Numbered from the stretch's first letter, positions 8,599 through 17,238 are shown. The stretch is DNA of 64,000 nt from Faecalicatena contorta (GCF_003149105.1 NZ_QGDS01000002.1:310001-374000); one strand, 5' to 3'. Notes: a model not told the origin generated them from the sequence alone. Made by a program: numbers and translations.

Positions 8599-9633
8599 AT
8601 GTTTAAAAAGAGATGTTATTTATGCGGAGGTAAGGTATCGGACGGACGGTGCGTAGACTGTGGGTTAAGAGATAAAAAAACTGATAAAAAAACTTACCGT
8701 CTGAACTACAGCGCTACGGAAAAAAGAATAAAGAATCGTGCAAGAGTTGAAAGTTTGCAGGACAAAAAGGAAGTGCAGAAGGTTCAAAAGCCTAAAAAAG
8801 AGGAAAAAGTCAGGGTTCCGCAAATAAAAACTCCTGTGCCTGCCAAGAGAGGCAAAAGACGGTTTGGCACCCTGGGTTTTATTATTAGTATCATTTTGGT
8901 AGTTTTAGGTGCTATTGGCAGTTACACAAAAGAGAAACATGAGACGGTAACAACAGAGTCTGAGGCTTATGTTCCTTACGAATATGCGCCACGTGAATTA
9001 TCGGATGAAGGAGAAACTTTTGAGATTATACTGGAACCGGGACAATATAAAACCGGTGTTCATATCCCGGAAGGCAGATATGTAGTTTATTTGGAAGAAG
9101 GAGTGGGAAGTGCATCCGTAGATGACTACGAAAATTCCATTTATATGTGGCAGTCCTTTGGTGATGAGGAAGAATATGATGAAGTTCTGGAATGGGGGGA
9201 TGTAAGGCTTTATCAGGGCTCCATCTTCGAAATATCAGGAGATGTGCGTCTTCGTCTCTATACAGAAAATGCTCAGAGCGGGATGCAGGCAACCATTGAA
9301 AATCCGCTGACAGAAGAAGTTTTGCTCAGAAAAGGTGAAACTGTTATTGCAGGTGAAGACTTCCCGGAGGGAGTGTATGATTTTCAGGCCATATCTGATT
9401 GGACCAGTATTTCATACCGGATTCCTCTTTATACGGATTATGAAGATGAGGAATTAAACTTTCTGAACCAAACCGGATGGGTATCTTCTAATGACCTGGA
9501 TTCTGTATACCGCAACGTTGTCCTTCCTGCGGGAACAGCCGTATGTGCCCAGGATGCAGACGGTATGCTGATTCCCAGCCAGATAATAGAAACAGAAGAT
9601 TATGATTCTTATTATGATATTTACAGATATTAA
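8599..9633 (+). CDS. Zinc-ribbon, single-pass membrane protein of unknown function
   Basis: I do not recognise this 344-residue protein as a named family. It begins with a rubredoxin-like zinc ribbon (CYLCGG, then CVDCG eleven residues on), followed by a very basic, K/Q/E-rich linker. One membrane helix (GFIISIILVVLGAIGSY, about residues 95-112) comes next, then about 230 acidic, tyrosine-rich residues that should be outside the cell. The external part has repeated segments of the form GxYxxxxxIPxGxYxV and ends in YDSYYDIYRY. Zinc ribbon plus membrane helix plus extracellular domain is a common Clostridia plan. It sits between AspRS and gatC with no obvious functional link. Confidence 0.7.
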   Translation: MFKKRCYLCGGKVSDGRCVDCGLRDKKTDKKTYRLNYSATEKRIKNRARVESLQDKKEVQKVQKPKKEEKVRVPQIKTPVPAKRGKRRFGTLGFIISIILVVLGAIGSYTKEKHETVTTESEAYVPYEYAPRELSDEGETFEIILEPGQYKTGVHIPEGRYVVYLEEGVGSASVDDYENSIYMWQSFGDEEEYDEVLEWGDVRLYQGSIFEISGDVRLRLYTENAQSGMQATIENPLTEEVLLRKGETVIAGEDFPEGVYDFQAISDWTSISYRIPLYTDYEDEELNFLNQTGWVSSNDLDSVYRNVVLPAGTAVCAQDADGMLIPSQIIETEDYDSYYDIYRY

Positions 9634-9757
9634 CAAGGATATTAATGGAAAGTAATAATGATTAAAAGGTATGACTCAATGGGGAGTGGCTTTTTTGGTG
9701 AAGTGCGCAAAAAAGTTCACCCCTTTTGTATATCAGAAGACAAGGAAGGTGGTTACT

Positions 9758-10051
9758 ATGAAACATAAAATATCAGATGAAACAATTGATTATGTGGGCA
9801 TTCTTGCTAAGCTGGAATTACCAGCAGAGGAAAAAGAAGCAGCAAAAACAGATATGGAAAAGATGCTGGATTATATTGACACATTAAATGAGCTTGATAC
9901 AGAAGGAATTGAGCCTATGTCCCATGTATTTCCGGTAAACAATGTATTCCGGGAGGATATTGTTACAAATGGTGATAAGAAAGAAGAAATTCTGGCAAAT
10001 GCACCTCTCAGGAAAGATGACAGATTTGAAGTACCAAAAACGATAGCGTAG
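9758..10051 (+). CDS. gatC: Asp/Glu-tRNA amidotransferase subunit C
   Basis: This 97-residue protein is of normal GatC length. It begins MKHKISDETIDYVGILAKLEL, has the MLDYIDTLNELDTEGIEP motif and the VFREDIV segment, and ends with the conserved LRKDDRFEVPKTI. GatC holds the GatA-GatB complex together. I use ATG 9758 behind GGAAGGTGG rather than the in-frame ATG at 9671, which would add 29 unrelated residues. gatA follows 11 bases downstream. Confidence 0.93.
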   Translation: MKHKISDETIDYVGILAKLELPAEEKEAAKTDMEKMLDYIDTLNELDTEGIEPMSHVFPVNNVFREDIVTNGDKKEEILANAPLRKDDRFEVPKTIA

Positions 10052-10062
10052 GAGGAATTTAC

Positions 10063-11538
10063 ATGGATATATTAAGCTTCACAGCCCTTGAGCTGGGAAA
10101 AATGATAAAGGAAAAAAAGATTTCTGTGTTAGATGCCGTGAAAGCAGTTATTGAGCGTGCAAAAGCAGTAGAACCGGAGATAAACAGTTATGTAACTCTG
10201 GACGAGGAGGGGGCACTAAAGCAGGCAGAGGAAATACAGAAGCTAATAGATAACAAGACACTCACCGGGCCTTTGGCGGGTGTACCTGCAGCAGTGAAGG
10301 ATAACCTGTGCATTGAGGGACAGCTTACCACATGCAGTTCCAAAATTCTGTCTGGGTTTAAGCCTGTATACACGGCAGAAGCGGTGCTGAACCTGAAAAA
10401 GGCGGGGGCTGTCATTATTGGAAAAACGAATATGGATGAGTTTGCCATGGGCAGTACTACAGAGACTTCTTATTATGGTCCCACGAAAAATCCCCACAAT
10501 ACGGCTCATGTGCCAGGCGGTTCTTCGGGAGGCTCCTGTGCTGCTGTAGCAGCCCAAGAATGCTATTATTCGCTGGGGTCAGATACTGGCGGCTCTATCC
10601 GGCAGCCCAGCGCTTTCTGCGGTGTAGTCGGGCTGAAACCCACATATGGAACTGTATCTCGCTATGGACTCATAGCATATGGTTCATCTCTGGATCAGAT
10701 TGGGCCTGTGGCAAAAGACGTATCAGACTGCGCGGCAATACTGGAAACCATTGCTTCCCACGATACGAAAGACAGTACCTCGGTAAAAAGAAAGGACTAT
10801 GACTTTACCAGTGCGCTTACTGACAATGTAAAAGGATTGAAAATCGGTATTCCAAGAGATTATTTGGGAGAAGGACTAGATGAAGACATCAGGAAGGCAA
10901 TCAGGAAAGCTGCCAAAGTGCTGGAAGAAAGAGGTGCTGTGGTGGAGGAGTTCGACCTCAGCCTTGTACAGTACGCAATCCCTGCATATTATGTCATAGC
11001 TTCTGCCGAAGCCAGTTCAAACCTGGAGCGTTTTGACGGTGTAAAATATGGTTATCGTACACCAGACTACGAAGGGCTTCACAATATGTATAAAAAAACC
11101 CGTTCGGAAGGCTTTGGAGCGGAGGTGAAGCGGAGAATTATGCTGGGCTCGTTTGTACTAAGTTCCGGTTATTATGATGCGTATTACCTGAAAGCACTGC
11201 GGACTAAGGCATTGATTAAGCAGGCGTTTGACAGGGCGTTTGAAAAATATGATGTCATTCTTGGTCCCGCCGCACCAGCTACGGCACCTGAGCTTGGGAA
11301 AAGTTTAACTGACCCCATGAAAATGTATTTGGGAGATATCTATACAGTTGCGGTAAATCTGGCAGGGCTGCCCGGTATGTCTGTTCCGGCAGGCAGGGAC
11401 AGCAAAGGCTTGCCTATTGGAATGCAGCTCATTGGAAACAGTTTTCAGGAGAAAACTTTAATCCGCACTGCTTACACCTATGAATGTGCCACAAACAAGC
11501 AGTATGTAGTTCCGGCAAATATAGGAGAGGGGGTATAA
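10063..11538 (+). CDS. gatA: Asp/Glu-tRNA amidotransferase subunit A
   Basis: This 491-residue protein belongs to the amidase-signature family. The catalytic Lys is in GVPAAVKDNLC, and the Ser-cisSer pair is in the glycine/serine-rich segment GGSSGGSCAAVAA and the following SDTGGSIRQP. It hydrolyses glutamine and delivers ammonia through a tunnel to GatB. The gene is full length and lies between gatC and gatB, four bases from gatB. The RBS is AGGAGG (10050-10055). Confidence 0.96.
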   Translation: MDILSFTALELGKMIKEKKISVLDAVKAVIERAKAVEPEINSYVTLDEEGALKQAEEIQKLIDNKTLTGPLAGVPAAVKDNLCIEGQLTTCSSKILSGFKPVYTAEAVLNLKKAGAVIIGKTNMDEFAMGSTTETSYYGPTKNPHNTAHVPGGSSGGSCAAVAAQECYYSLGSDTGGSIRQPSAFCGVVGLKPTYGTVSRYGLIAYGSSLDQIGPVAKDVSDCAAILETIASHDTKDSTSVKRKDYDFTSALTDNVKGLKIGIPRDYLGEGLDEDIRKAIRKAAKVLEERGAVVEEFDLSLVQYAIPAYYVIASAEASSNLERFDGVKYGYRTPDYEGLHNMYKKTRSEGFGAEVKRRIMLGSFVLSSGYYDAYYLKALRTKALIKQAFDRAFEKYDVILGPAAPATAPELGKSLTDPMKMYLGDIYTVAVNLAGLPGMSVPAGRDSKGLPIGMQLIGNSFQEKTLIRTAYTYECATNKQYVVPANIGEGV

Positions 11539-11542
11539 GGGA

Positions 11543-12976
11543 ATGGCAAGACAATACGAGATGGTCATTGGGCTGGAAGTCCATGTAGAGTTAGCAACAA
11601 AAACAAAAATTTTCTGCGGGTGCAGTACAGAATTTGGCGGAGCACCCAATACCCATACCTGCCCGGTTTGTACTGGGATGCCTGGTTCCCTCCCGGTGCT
11701 GAATAAGCAGGTTGTGGAATATGCAATGGCGATTGGACTGGCTGCAAACTGCAGGATAACGCAGACGTGTAAGTTTGACCGTAAGAATTACTTTTATCCC
11801 GATAATCCTCAGAATTATCAGATATCCCAGCTTTATCTGCCCATTGCGAGGGATGGGTATGTAGAGATAGAGAGCGGCAGAATAAAGAAAAAGGTGCGTA
11901 TCCACGAGATGCACATGGAAGAAGATGCTGGAAAACTGGTTCATGATGAGTGGGACGATACCACTTTGGTTGATTATAACCGAAGCGGGGTTCCTCTGGT
12001 AGAAATCGTATCAGAGCCGGACATGTGTTCTGCAGAAGAGGTTATCAGCTATCTGGAAAAGCTCCGCCTGATAATTCAGTATTTGGGAGCCTCAGATTGC
12101 AAACTGCAGGAAGGCTCCATGAGGGCGGACGTGAACCTGTCTGTGCGGGAAGCGGGGAGCGAAACGTTAGGAACGAGAACAGAAATGAAAAATCTGAACT
12201 CCTTCAAGGCCATAGCAAGAGCAATTGAAGCAGAGCGGGAGCGGCAGATAGAATTGCTGGAGGAAGGAAAACCAGTAATTCAGGAGACAAGACGCTGGGA
12301 TGACAATAAAGAAAGTTCCTATGCTATGCGTTCAAAAGAGGATGCACAGGATTACAGATATTTTCCAGAACCGGATTTGGTGCCCATTGTCATCAGTGAT
12401 GAATGGATTACCCAGATAAAATCCAGACAGCCGGAGCTGCGGTCTGAGAAGCTGGAACGTTATAAAAAGGAATTTGATATTCCACAGTATGATGCCGAGA
12501 TTCTTACAGGATCTAAAAAAATGGCGGATATCTTTGAGGCAGCCACTGCAATCTGCGGAAAACCCAAAAAAGTATCCAACTGGCTTATGGTGGAGACACT
12601 CCGTCTTCTCAAGGAGAACAGTATGGAGCCGGAGGATATTCGTTTCTCTCCTGAAAACCTTGCAAAACTGGTGAATCTGGCGGAAGCAGGAACAATTAAC
12701 AGTTCCGTGGCAAAAGAAGTCTTTGAAAAAATATTTTCCCAGGATATAGACCCGGAAAAATATGTAGAAGAGAATGGACTAAAAACCGTAAATGATGAAA
12801 GTGCCCTGAAAGCAGTGATTGAAAAAGTAATAGCAGAGAATCCCAAGTCAGTGGAAGATTACAAAGGCGGGAAAGAAAAAGCCATTGCATTTCTTGTAGG
12901 GCAGTCAATGAAAGCCATGAAAGGAAAAGCGAATCCTGGAATGGTGAATCAGATGCTGAAAGAGGCACTGAAATAA
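11543..12976 (+). CDS. gatB: Asp/Glu-tRNA amidotransferase subunit B
   Basis: This 477-residue protein is complete. It begins with MVIGLEVHVELAT and CPVCTGMPGSLPVLN, the family's kinase-like cradle. It carries the zinc-site cysteines (CGCS and CPVC) and RTEMKNLNSFKAIARAI, and ends with a YqeY-like tail domain containing KGKANPGMVNQMLKEAL. It activates the aspartyl or glutamyl group on misacylated tRNA with ATP and transfers ammonia from GatA. Together with the upstream AspRS it completes a route to Asn-tRNA. Confidence 0.96.
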   Translation: MARQYEMVIGLEVHVELATKTKIFCGCSTEFGGAPNTHTCPVCTGMPGSLPVLNKQVVEYAMAIGLAANCRITQTCKFDRKNYFYPDNPQNYQISQLYLPIARDGYVEIESGRIKKKVRIHEMHMEEDAGKLVHDEWDDTTLVDYNRSGVPLVEIVSEPDMCSAEEVISYLEKLRLIIQYLGASDCKLQEGSMRADVNLSVREAGSETLGTRTEMKNLNSFKAIARAIEAERERQIELLEEGKPVIQETRRWDDNKESSYAMRSKEDAQDYRYFPEPDLVPIVISDEWITQIKSRQPELRSEKLERYKKEFDIPQYDAEILTGSKKMADIFEAATAICGKPKKVSNWLMVETLRLLKENSMEPEDIRFSPENLAKLVNLAEAGTINSSVAKEVFEKIFSQDIDPEKYVEENGLKTVNDESALKAVIEKVIAENPKSVEDYKGGKEKAIAFLVGQSMKAMKGKANPGMVNQMLKEALK

Positions 12977-13025
12977 TTCACTGTACTGTGTATAGTTAGA
13001 AGATTAGAATTTGTGGAGGTATGCT

Positions 13026-13349
13026 ATGATTGGGAAAATTGTATCTGTAACTGTTGATAGGGCAGTGGGAACATATCACCCTGAATATCCAGATATGTAT
13101 TATCCAATTAATTATGGCCATATAAAGGGAATTATGGCACCGGATGGAGAAGAACAAGATGCCTATATTCTAGGTATCAATGAACCCGTTAAAGAATTTA
13201 CCGGAAAAGTGATTGCAATTATTCACAGGAATGAAGATATTGAGGAAAAATGGGTAGTGGCACCAGAAGGTAAAATGTTTTCTAAAGAGGAGATTGAAAA
13301 ACAAACACATTTTCAAGAGCAATATTTTAATTCACAAGTTATAATGTGA
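13026..13349 (+). CDS. Short inorganic-pyrophosphatase-like protein
   Basis: This 107-residue protein has the central part of the family I inorganic pyrophosphatase fold: YPINYGHIKGIMAPDGEEQDAYILGINEPV. Full family I enzymes are about 170-200 residues with E-x7-Y and D-x-D-P-x-D metal sites. Here the usual DPLD is replaced by EEQDAY, so catalysis is doubtful. Such short homologues are frequent in Firmicutes and are usually labelled inorganic pyrophosphatase without proof. GGAGGT at 13015-13020 decides for ATG 13026. It is a single gene after gatB and converges with the activase gene. Confidence 0.7.
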   Translation: MIGKIVSVTVDRAVGTYHPEYPDMYYPINYGHIKGIMAPDGEEQDAYILGINEPVKEFTGKVIAIIHRNEDIEEKWVVAPEGKMFSKEEIEKQTHFQEQYFNSQVIM

Positions 13350-13376
13350 AATTCAGATTAATGAAAACATCTAAAA

Positions 13377-13445
13377 GGGGAAAACATACGCTAATAGTAA
13401 AACGCAAAAAAGAAACTGTGTTTAACTATTAGGATATGGTTTCCC
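13377..13445. terminator. Long imperfect hairpin between convergent genes
   Basis: GGGGAAAACATA-CG-CTAATAGT (from 13377) is complementary, with a few mismatches, to ACTATTAG-GA-TATGGTTTCCC (to 13445). The central loop is AT-rich. It lies between the pyrophosphatase-like gene and the oppositely oriented activase gene and probably terminates both. Confidence 0.6.
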
Positions 13446-13451
13446 TCTTCT

Positions 13452-14237
13452 TTAGGAGTTCTTTTTCCCGGCAGCTCCAACTGTCTTCTCTTCTGCCAGC
13501 AGCGCAGCGCCCAGTGCTCCGGCATATCGCCCATTTTCTACAGAAGCCACTTTCTGCCCTACTTTTTTTGACAGTATTTCCGTGAAATATTCATTATGGC
13601 TTAAACCACCTGTCAGAATTAAATTTTCGGAAAGCCTTTTTCTCTGGCCTAACTGAGCCACCTTTGCTGCCACGGAATCTACAACTCCCGCTGCAATATC
13701 TTCCCGGTTTCTGCCTTCACCAATATAGTTGATAACCTCGGATTCTGCAAATACCGTACAAAGAGAGCTGATTGGAAGCACCGTTCCTTTTTCCGCCAGT
13801 TCAAATAATTCCTGTAAGGTAACTCCAAGCCGGTTTGCCATAATTTCAAGGAATTTACCGGTCCCCGCAGAACACTTGTCATTCATCTGGAAATCCTGCA
13901 CCGTACCGTTTGACAGTAGAATGACCTTGGTATCCTGTCCTCCTACATCAATAATAGAACAGTCTCCTCCGGCCAGTTCCCGTCCCCCACGTGCGTGGCA
14001 GGTGATTTCCGTGATTGTGTAATCTGCAAAATCCACTGCGGCCCGTCCATATCCTGTGGCTACGACCTTTGTTTCGTCTGACAGCACATCAATCCCATTT
14101 TCCAAAAGTTTTTCCTTTATGATTGTTGTTGCTTCCTTACTGCTCCAGCCCGTAGGGAGCACAAACTGAAAAGTATCTTTGCCTCTTGCTACCACCTTGG
14201 ACGCAGTGGAGCCAATATCAATTCCTACATAATTCAA
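13452..14237 (-). CDS. Acyl-CoA dehydratase-type activase (HgdC/BadF family ATPase)
   Basis: This 261-residue protein belongs to the ASKHA fold. Phosphate-binding segments are GIDIGSTASKVV, DVGGQDTKVI and LTGGLSHNE. Cys122 (NDKCSAGTGKF) and Cys160 (SSLCTVFAES) are the two ligands that, in HgdC-type proteins, hold one [4Fe-4S] cluster across a homodimer. Family members use ATP hydrolysis to push a low-potential electron into a partner iron-sulfur enzyme, here most likely the reductase two genes upstream. The start codon is TTG with GAGG upstream; no ATG fits. It is the last gene of the minus-strand operon, 15 bases after the Se/S-carrier-like gene. Confidence 0.9.
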   Translation of the reverse strand: MNYVGIDIGSTASKVVARGKDTFQFVLPTGWSSKEATTIIKEKLLENGIDVLSDETKVVATGYGRAAVDFADYTITEITCHARGGRELAGGDCSIIDVGGQDTKVILLSNGTVQDFQMNDKCSAGTGKFLEIMANRLGVTLQELFELAEKGTVLPISSLCTVFAESEVINYIGEGRNREDIAAGVVDSVAAKVAQLGQRKRLSENLILTGGLSHNEYFTEILSKKVGQKVASVENGRYAGALGAALLAEEKTVGAAGKKNS

Positions 14238-14252
14238 AATAATTTACCTCAT

Positions 14253-14513
14253 TTAACAATATTTATCCCTGTGAGGATTTACATCCCTTTCAACAGAAGC
14301 TATCTTCAGAATTTCAATACCGTGTTCCTTGCTGCACTGATTGATTGTATCAATATCCTCCGCTTCAACCATTAAAGAAATCCCACAGCATTTACTTGCA
14401 ACTCTGGGGGTAGGAGCTATGGTTGCCCGAACCCCCAGAGCCTTTAATTCTTTGTAAAGACGCATGCCGTTATCGTGATTGGGAAATAATACATAATGCT
14501 GTACAATCTGCAT
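14253..14513 (-). CDS. Putative Se/S carrier-like protein (DUF3343)
   Basis: This 86-residue protein matches the DUF3343 / Se_S_carrier family in length and in the vicinal cysteine motif KCCGISLMV (Cys42-Cys43-Gly44). The family is predicted to carry sulfur or selenium as a persulfide-like adduct; this has not been shown directly as far as I know. It lies between the reductase and activase genes. A class V PLP enzyme, a possible sulfur donor, is encoded just upstream, so a sulfur relay into the metal cluster is a reasonable inference. The RBS is AGAGAGG. Confidence 0.85.
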   Translation of the reverse strand: MQIVQHYVLFPNHDNGMRLYKELKALGVRATIAPTPRVASKCCGISLMVEAEDIDTINQCSKEHGIEILKIASVERDVNPHRDKYC

Positions 14514-14553
14514 ATGATACTTACCTCTCTACATCATTTTTGCAGTACGCCGC

Positions 14554-15828
14554 TTAGTTATTTAACATTTCCACAAACGCACTGATTCTTGTGCGGAGCT
14601 GCTGCGCATCACTGTCTGTATAATCTGTTTCTATTCCAAGAACCGGAATACCTGCGTCCTTCATTGCCCGTTCTACAAAATATCCTTCAGTATCATAAAG
14701 GTTGCAGAATTTCAGGTTTACATCGATGATGCCATCAACTTTATATTCCTTTGCAAGCCGGAGAATATCATCAATTCTTCCCTCATTTGGGGTAAAACAG
14801 GCACAGTTAATTTTCATGTATCTCTCTGCCAGTGCCTCGATTTGTTCTTCTACAGTCTCTTTCGTCTCATCCACCTGATTTTCGAAATAGCGGGTTCCTG
14901 TACACATTTCTTCACAGACAACAGCGGCGCCGCTGGTTTCAATAATATTATGTAATTTCCAGTTCGGAATTGCAAGAGGAGTTCCTGTCAGCATAATTCG
15001 TTTTGTGCCTTCTGGGACTACACTGACGCCATCCTGCACACGCTGTTCCAGTTCATCACACAATTTATTCGTCATTTGTGTAAACCTTGCAGGGTCATCA
15101 TAAAATGCAATTTGGGAAATGACCAGTGCGTCCGTACCGCTGATCGGGAGCTTCTCATTTTTACGGTAATTATATAATCTTTCCAGTGCTTTTCTCTTGT
15201 TATTGATTAATTGAATGCTTTCCCCAAGTTTCTCTCCGGTCACTTTATTTCCGGTAAATTCTTCAATCACATCTTTGAATGTCTCGATTTCCTCTGCCCA
15301 TGCTTTGATATCTTTTGCACGTTTCATCTGCGGAAGATTCATCACATGAACCGGAACATCTTCACTTAATATTTCCCATGCCTTCTTTTTACCGTCGCAG
15401 GTTGTTTCCCCAATATACATGTCTGCGATTCTGAAAAATGGACATGTGCGGTCAAGTCTTGCCCCTACAGATGCCTTGATGAGTGGACATGTATTGGTTG
15501 GAAGTACTTTCTCCCCTCCTGGTACCCAGAACTGGGAGCCACCGCAAAGTCCTGTTGCAATTGCATCTGCTGCAAATATGATTTCGTCCGGAACAAATAC
15601 ACAGAATGTACCAAAAACTTTACCGCCTTTTTTCTGGTGGTCAATTAATTCTGCCGGACGGATACCATGGATATCTGCTACCACCATGTTGTAGTAATCC
15701 ATACTCTCCGGACGGTTTTCCTGAGATAAAAAGACATCCCCAAATGCCTGGGGGAGAACCTCACACAATTGATCGTGAAGCTCCAGATTCATCCCCAATT
15801 CATCCCACATCTTCTGATTATCAGCCAT
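14554..15828 (-). CDS. 2-Hydroxyacyl-CoA dehydratase-family reductase, probable double-cubane cluster protein
   Basis: This 424-residue protein belongs to the HgdB/FldB/BcrB-type family. Candidate cluster ligands include Cys76, Cys95, Cys114 (TNTCPLIK), Cys129 (RTCPFF), Cys144 (ETTCDGKKK), Cys305/309, Cys342/344 and Cys375 (LKFCNLYDTEG). True dehydratases are heterodimers from two neighbouring genes of this family; only one is present here. That fits the homodimeric double-cubane cluster proteins, which are reduced by an HgdC-like activase and act on small molecules. The natural substrate is unknown. The gene has its own promoter and a GGAGG, and begins the operon with the Se/S carrier and activase. 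Confidence 0.85.
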   Translation of the reverse strand: MADNQKMWDELGMNLELHDQLCEVLPQAFGDVFLSQENRPESMDYYNMVVADIHGIRPAELIDHQKKGGKVFGTFCVFVPDEIIFAADAIATGLCGGSQFWVPGGEKVLPTNTCPLIKASVGARLDRTCPFFRIADMYIGETTCDGKKKAWEILSEDVPVHVMNLPQMKRAKDIKAWAEEIETFKDVIEEFTGNKVTGEKLGESIQLINNKRKALERLYNYRKNEKLPISGTDALVISQIAFYDDPARFTQMTNKLCDELEQRVQDGVSVVPEGTKRIMLTGTPLAIPNWKLHNIIETSGAAVVCEEMCTGTRYFENQVDETKETVEEQIEALAERYMKINCACFTPNEGRIDDILRLAKEYKVDGIIDVNLKFCNLYDTEGYFVERAMKDAGIPVLGIETDYTDSDAQQLRTRISAFVEMLNN

Positions 15829-15875
15829 CTTAATTTTTCCTCCTTAGTTTTTTCGTTCAGTAATCGACAATATTT

Positions 15876-15904
15876 ATCATATCATTTCGAGGCATTAAGA
15901 ACAA
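15876..15904 (-). promoter_or_regulatory. Sigma-A promoter of the reductase operon
   Basis: On the minus strand, TTGTTC (15904-15899), a 17-base spacer and TATGAT (15881-15876) precede the reductase gene by about 45 bases. TGA immediately before the -10 makes it an extended -10. The reductase, carrier and activase can therefore be transcribed apart from the PLP enzyme gene. Confidence 0.65.
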
Positions 15905-15978
15905 TAAAACGGAGCAGGACGGCTTATTGATTTTTTCCATGATTAGGGTTAGTTATTGATAAAACCTATACAAGATTT

Positions 15979-17130
15979 TTAGTATAACAAAGCTTTCAAC
16001 CCTGAGATACAAAGTTCAATTTCTTCTGCCGTATTACTTGCACTGAAGGAAAATCTTACAGTCCCCTGAGGAAATGTGCCGAGAGATTTGTGCGCAAGAG
16101 GAGAGCAGTGAAGCCCCACCCTTGTCATAATGCCATACCGCTGTTCCAGCTCAAATGCTGCGATGGCATTATCCAGGGCCAGAAAATCCAGTGATACAAC
16201 CGCCAAACGGTTCTGAAGATCTTGACGGCCCGCAATACGTACGTTGGGAAGTTCTTTAACTCCCTCCAGAAAATGCCGGGTTAAATCCATTTTTTTAGCA
16301 TGGATATGGGCAAGGCCCAGTCTTTCTATGTGTGAGAGTGCTGCATGAAGTCCGATAATGCCTGGAAGATTCATGGTCCCGCTTTCATACTTGTCCGGAA
16401 GATTCTCCGGCATTTCAAAAGAATCTGACTGGCTTCCGGTCCCTCCTGATATATAGGGATCTAACCGTTCTTTTAGTGCTTCTGATATGAGAAAACCTCC
16501 AATACCCTGAGGGCCAAGAAGTCCCTTATGTCCAGTAAATGCGAGGAAATCAATGCCCCAGGCTTCCATATCAATATCTAATGTACCTGCACTCTGGGCT
16601 GTATCTACAGCAAAAAGCAGGTGTCTGCGTTTACAGATATCCCCAATCTCCTGAATAGGCGTGATGGTCCCGCATACATTGGAGGCATGGGATACAATCA
16701 CAGCCTTTGTATGAGGTCTGATCAATGCTTCTAATCCCTCTTGGCTCACATTCCCCTCTGCATCTGTGGGTGCGGTATCGTAAGTGATTCCCTCCTGTAC
16801 CATCTGGTTCAGCGGGCGCATCACTGCATTATGTTCCATCCCGGTTACAATTACATGATCCCTGGATTTCAAAAATCCTTTGATAAAATAATTCAGAGAA
16901 TAGGTAATCCCCGGGGTGAAAATTACATGTTTAGAATCAGGCATGTGAAAGAGCCTTCCCAACTGCTCCCGTGTATCCAGCACCAAGCTTTCTACTGCAT
17001 AAGCTCCTTCGTAATTTCCTCTGTTGATGTTAAAGGCACCGCTCATCAGAAGTTCCGACATGGCCTCTGCAACTCCCGGAGCTTTCGGCCAGGAAGTACT
17101 TCCGTTGTCAAAATATATTCTGTTTTCCAT
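15979..17130 (-). CDS. Class V PLP aminotransferase / cysteine desulfurase-family protein
   Basis: This protein of about 383 residues has the fold-type I segments [12 protein letters not shown] at the N-terminus, [26 protein letters not shown] and the PLP-binding lysine in [15 protein letters not shown]. Near the C-terminus, [14 protein letters not shown] places a cysteine where SufS-type desulfurases hold the persulfide cysteine. I start at the ATG at 17130, behind GGAGG; a longer frame to 17196 has no RBS support. The neighbours point to sulfur or selenium delivery to the reductase. A selenocysteine lyase or plain desulfurase role cannot be told apart here. Confidence 0.85.
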   Translation of the reverse strand: MENRIYFDNGSTSWPKAPGVAEAMSELLMSGAFNINRGNYEGAYAVESLVLDTREQLGRLFHMPDSKHVIFTPGITYSLNYFIKGFLKSRDHVIVTGMEHNAVMRPLNQMVQEGITYDTAPTDAEGNVSQEGLEALIRPHTKAVIVSHASNVCGTITPIQEIGDICKRRHLLFAVDTAQSAGTLDIDMEAWGIDFLAFTGHKGLLGPQGIGGFLISEALKERLDPYISGGTGSQSDSFEMPENLPDKYESGTMNLPGIIGLHAALSHIERLGLAHIHAKKMDLTRHFLEGVKELPNVRIAGRQDLQNRLAVVSLDFLALDNAIAAFELEQRYGIMTRVGLHCSPLAHKSLGTFPQGTVRFSFSASNTAEEIELCISGLKALLY

Positions 17131-17161
17131 AATCAGCCTCCGTAACTCATTCACTGAACAA

Positions 17162-17190
17162 ATTCTAAGATATCTGCAAAAGGATGTCAA
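17162..17190 (-). promoter_or_regulatory. Sigma-A promoter of the PLP enzyme gene
   Basis: On the minus strand there is a consensus -35 TTGACA (17190-17185), a 17-base spacer, and TAGAAT (17167-17162). It is 31 bases upstream of the ATG. A perfect 10-bp palindrome GACAATTGTC (17192-17201) abuts the -35 and could be an operator. Confidence 0.8.
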
Positions 17191-17232
17191 TGACAATTGT
17201 CCGGTGATTTTTTTTGTTTGCTTTGAATATTC

Positions 17233-17238
17233 TATAAT
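17233..17238 (+). promoter_or_regulatory. Candidate -10 of the alpha/beta hydrolase gene
   Basis: A consensus TATAAT lies 26 bases before the hydrolase start. The hexamer 17 bases upstream is only a T-run, so the -35 is poor and the promoter may need an activator. Confidence 0.4.

Noticed and set aside
13452..15828. A true 2-hydroxyglutaryl-CoA or phenyllactyl-CoA dehydratase operon
   Set aside because: Only one HgdB-type subunit is present, and CoA-transferase, CoA-ligase and acyl-CoA dehydrogenase genes are missing.
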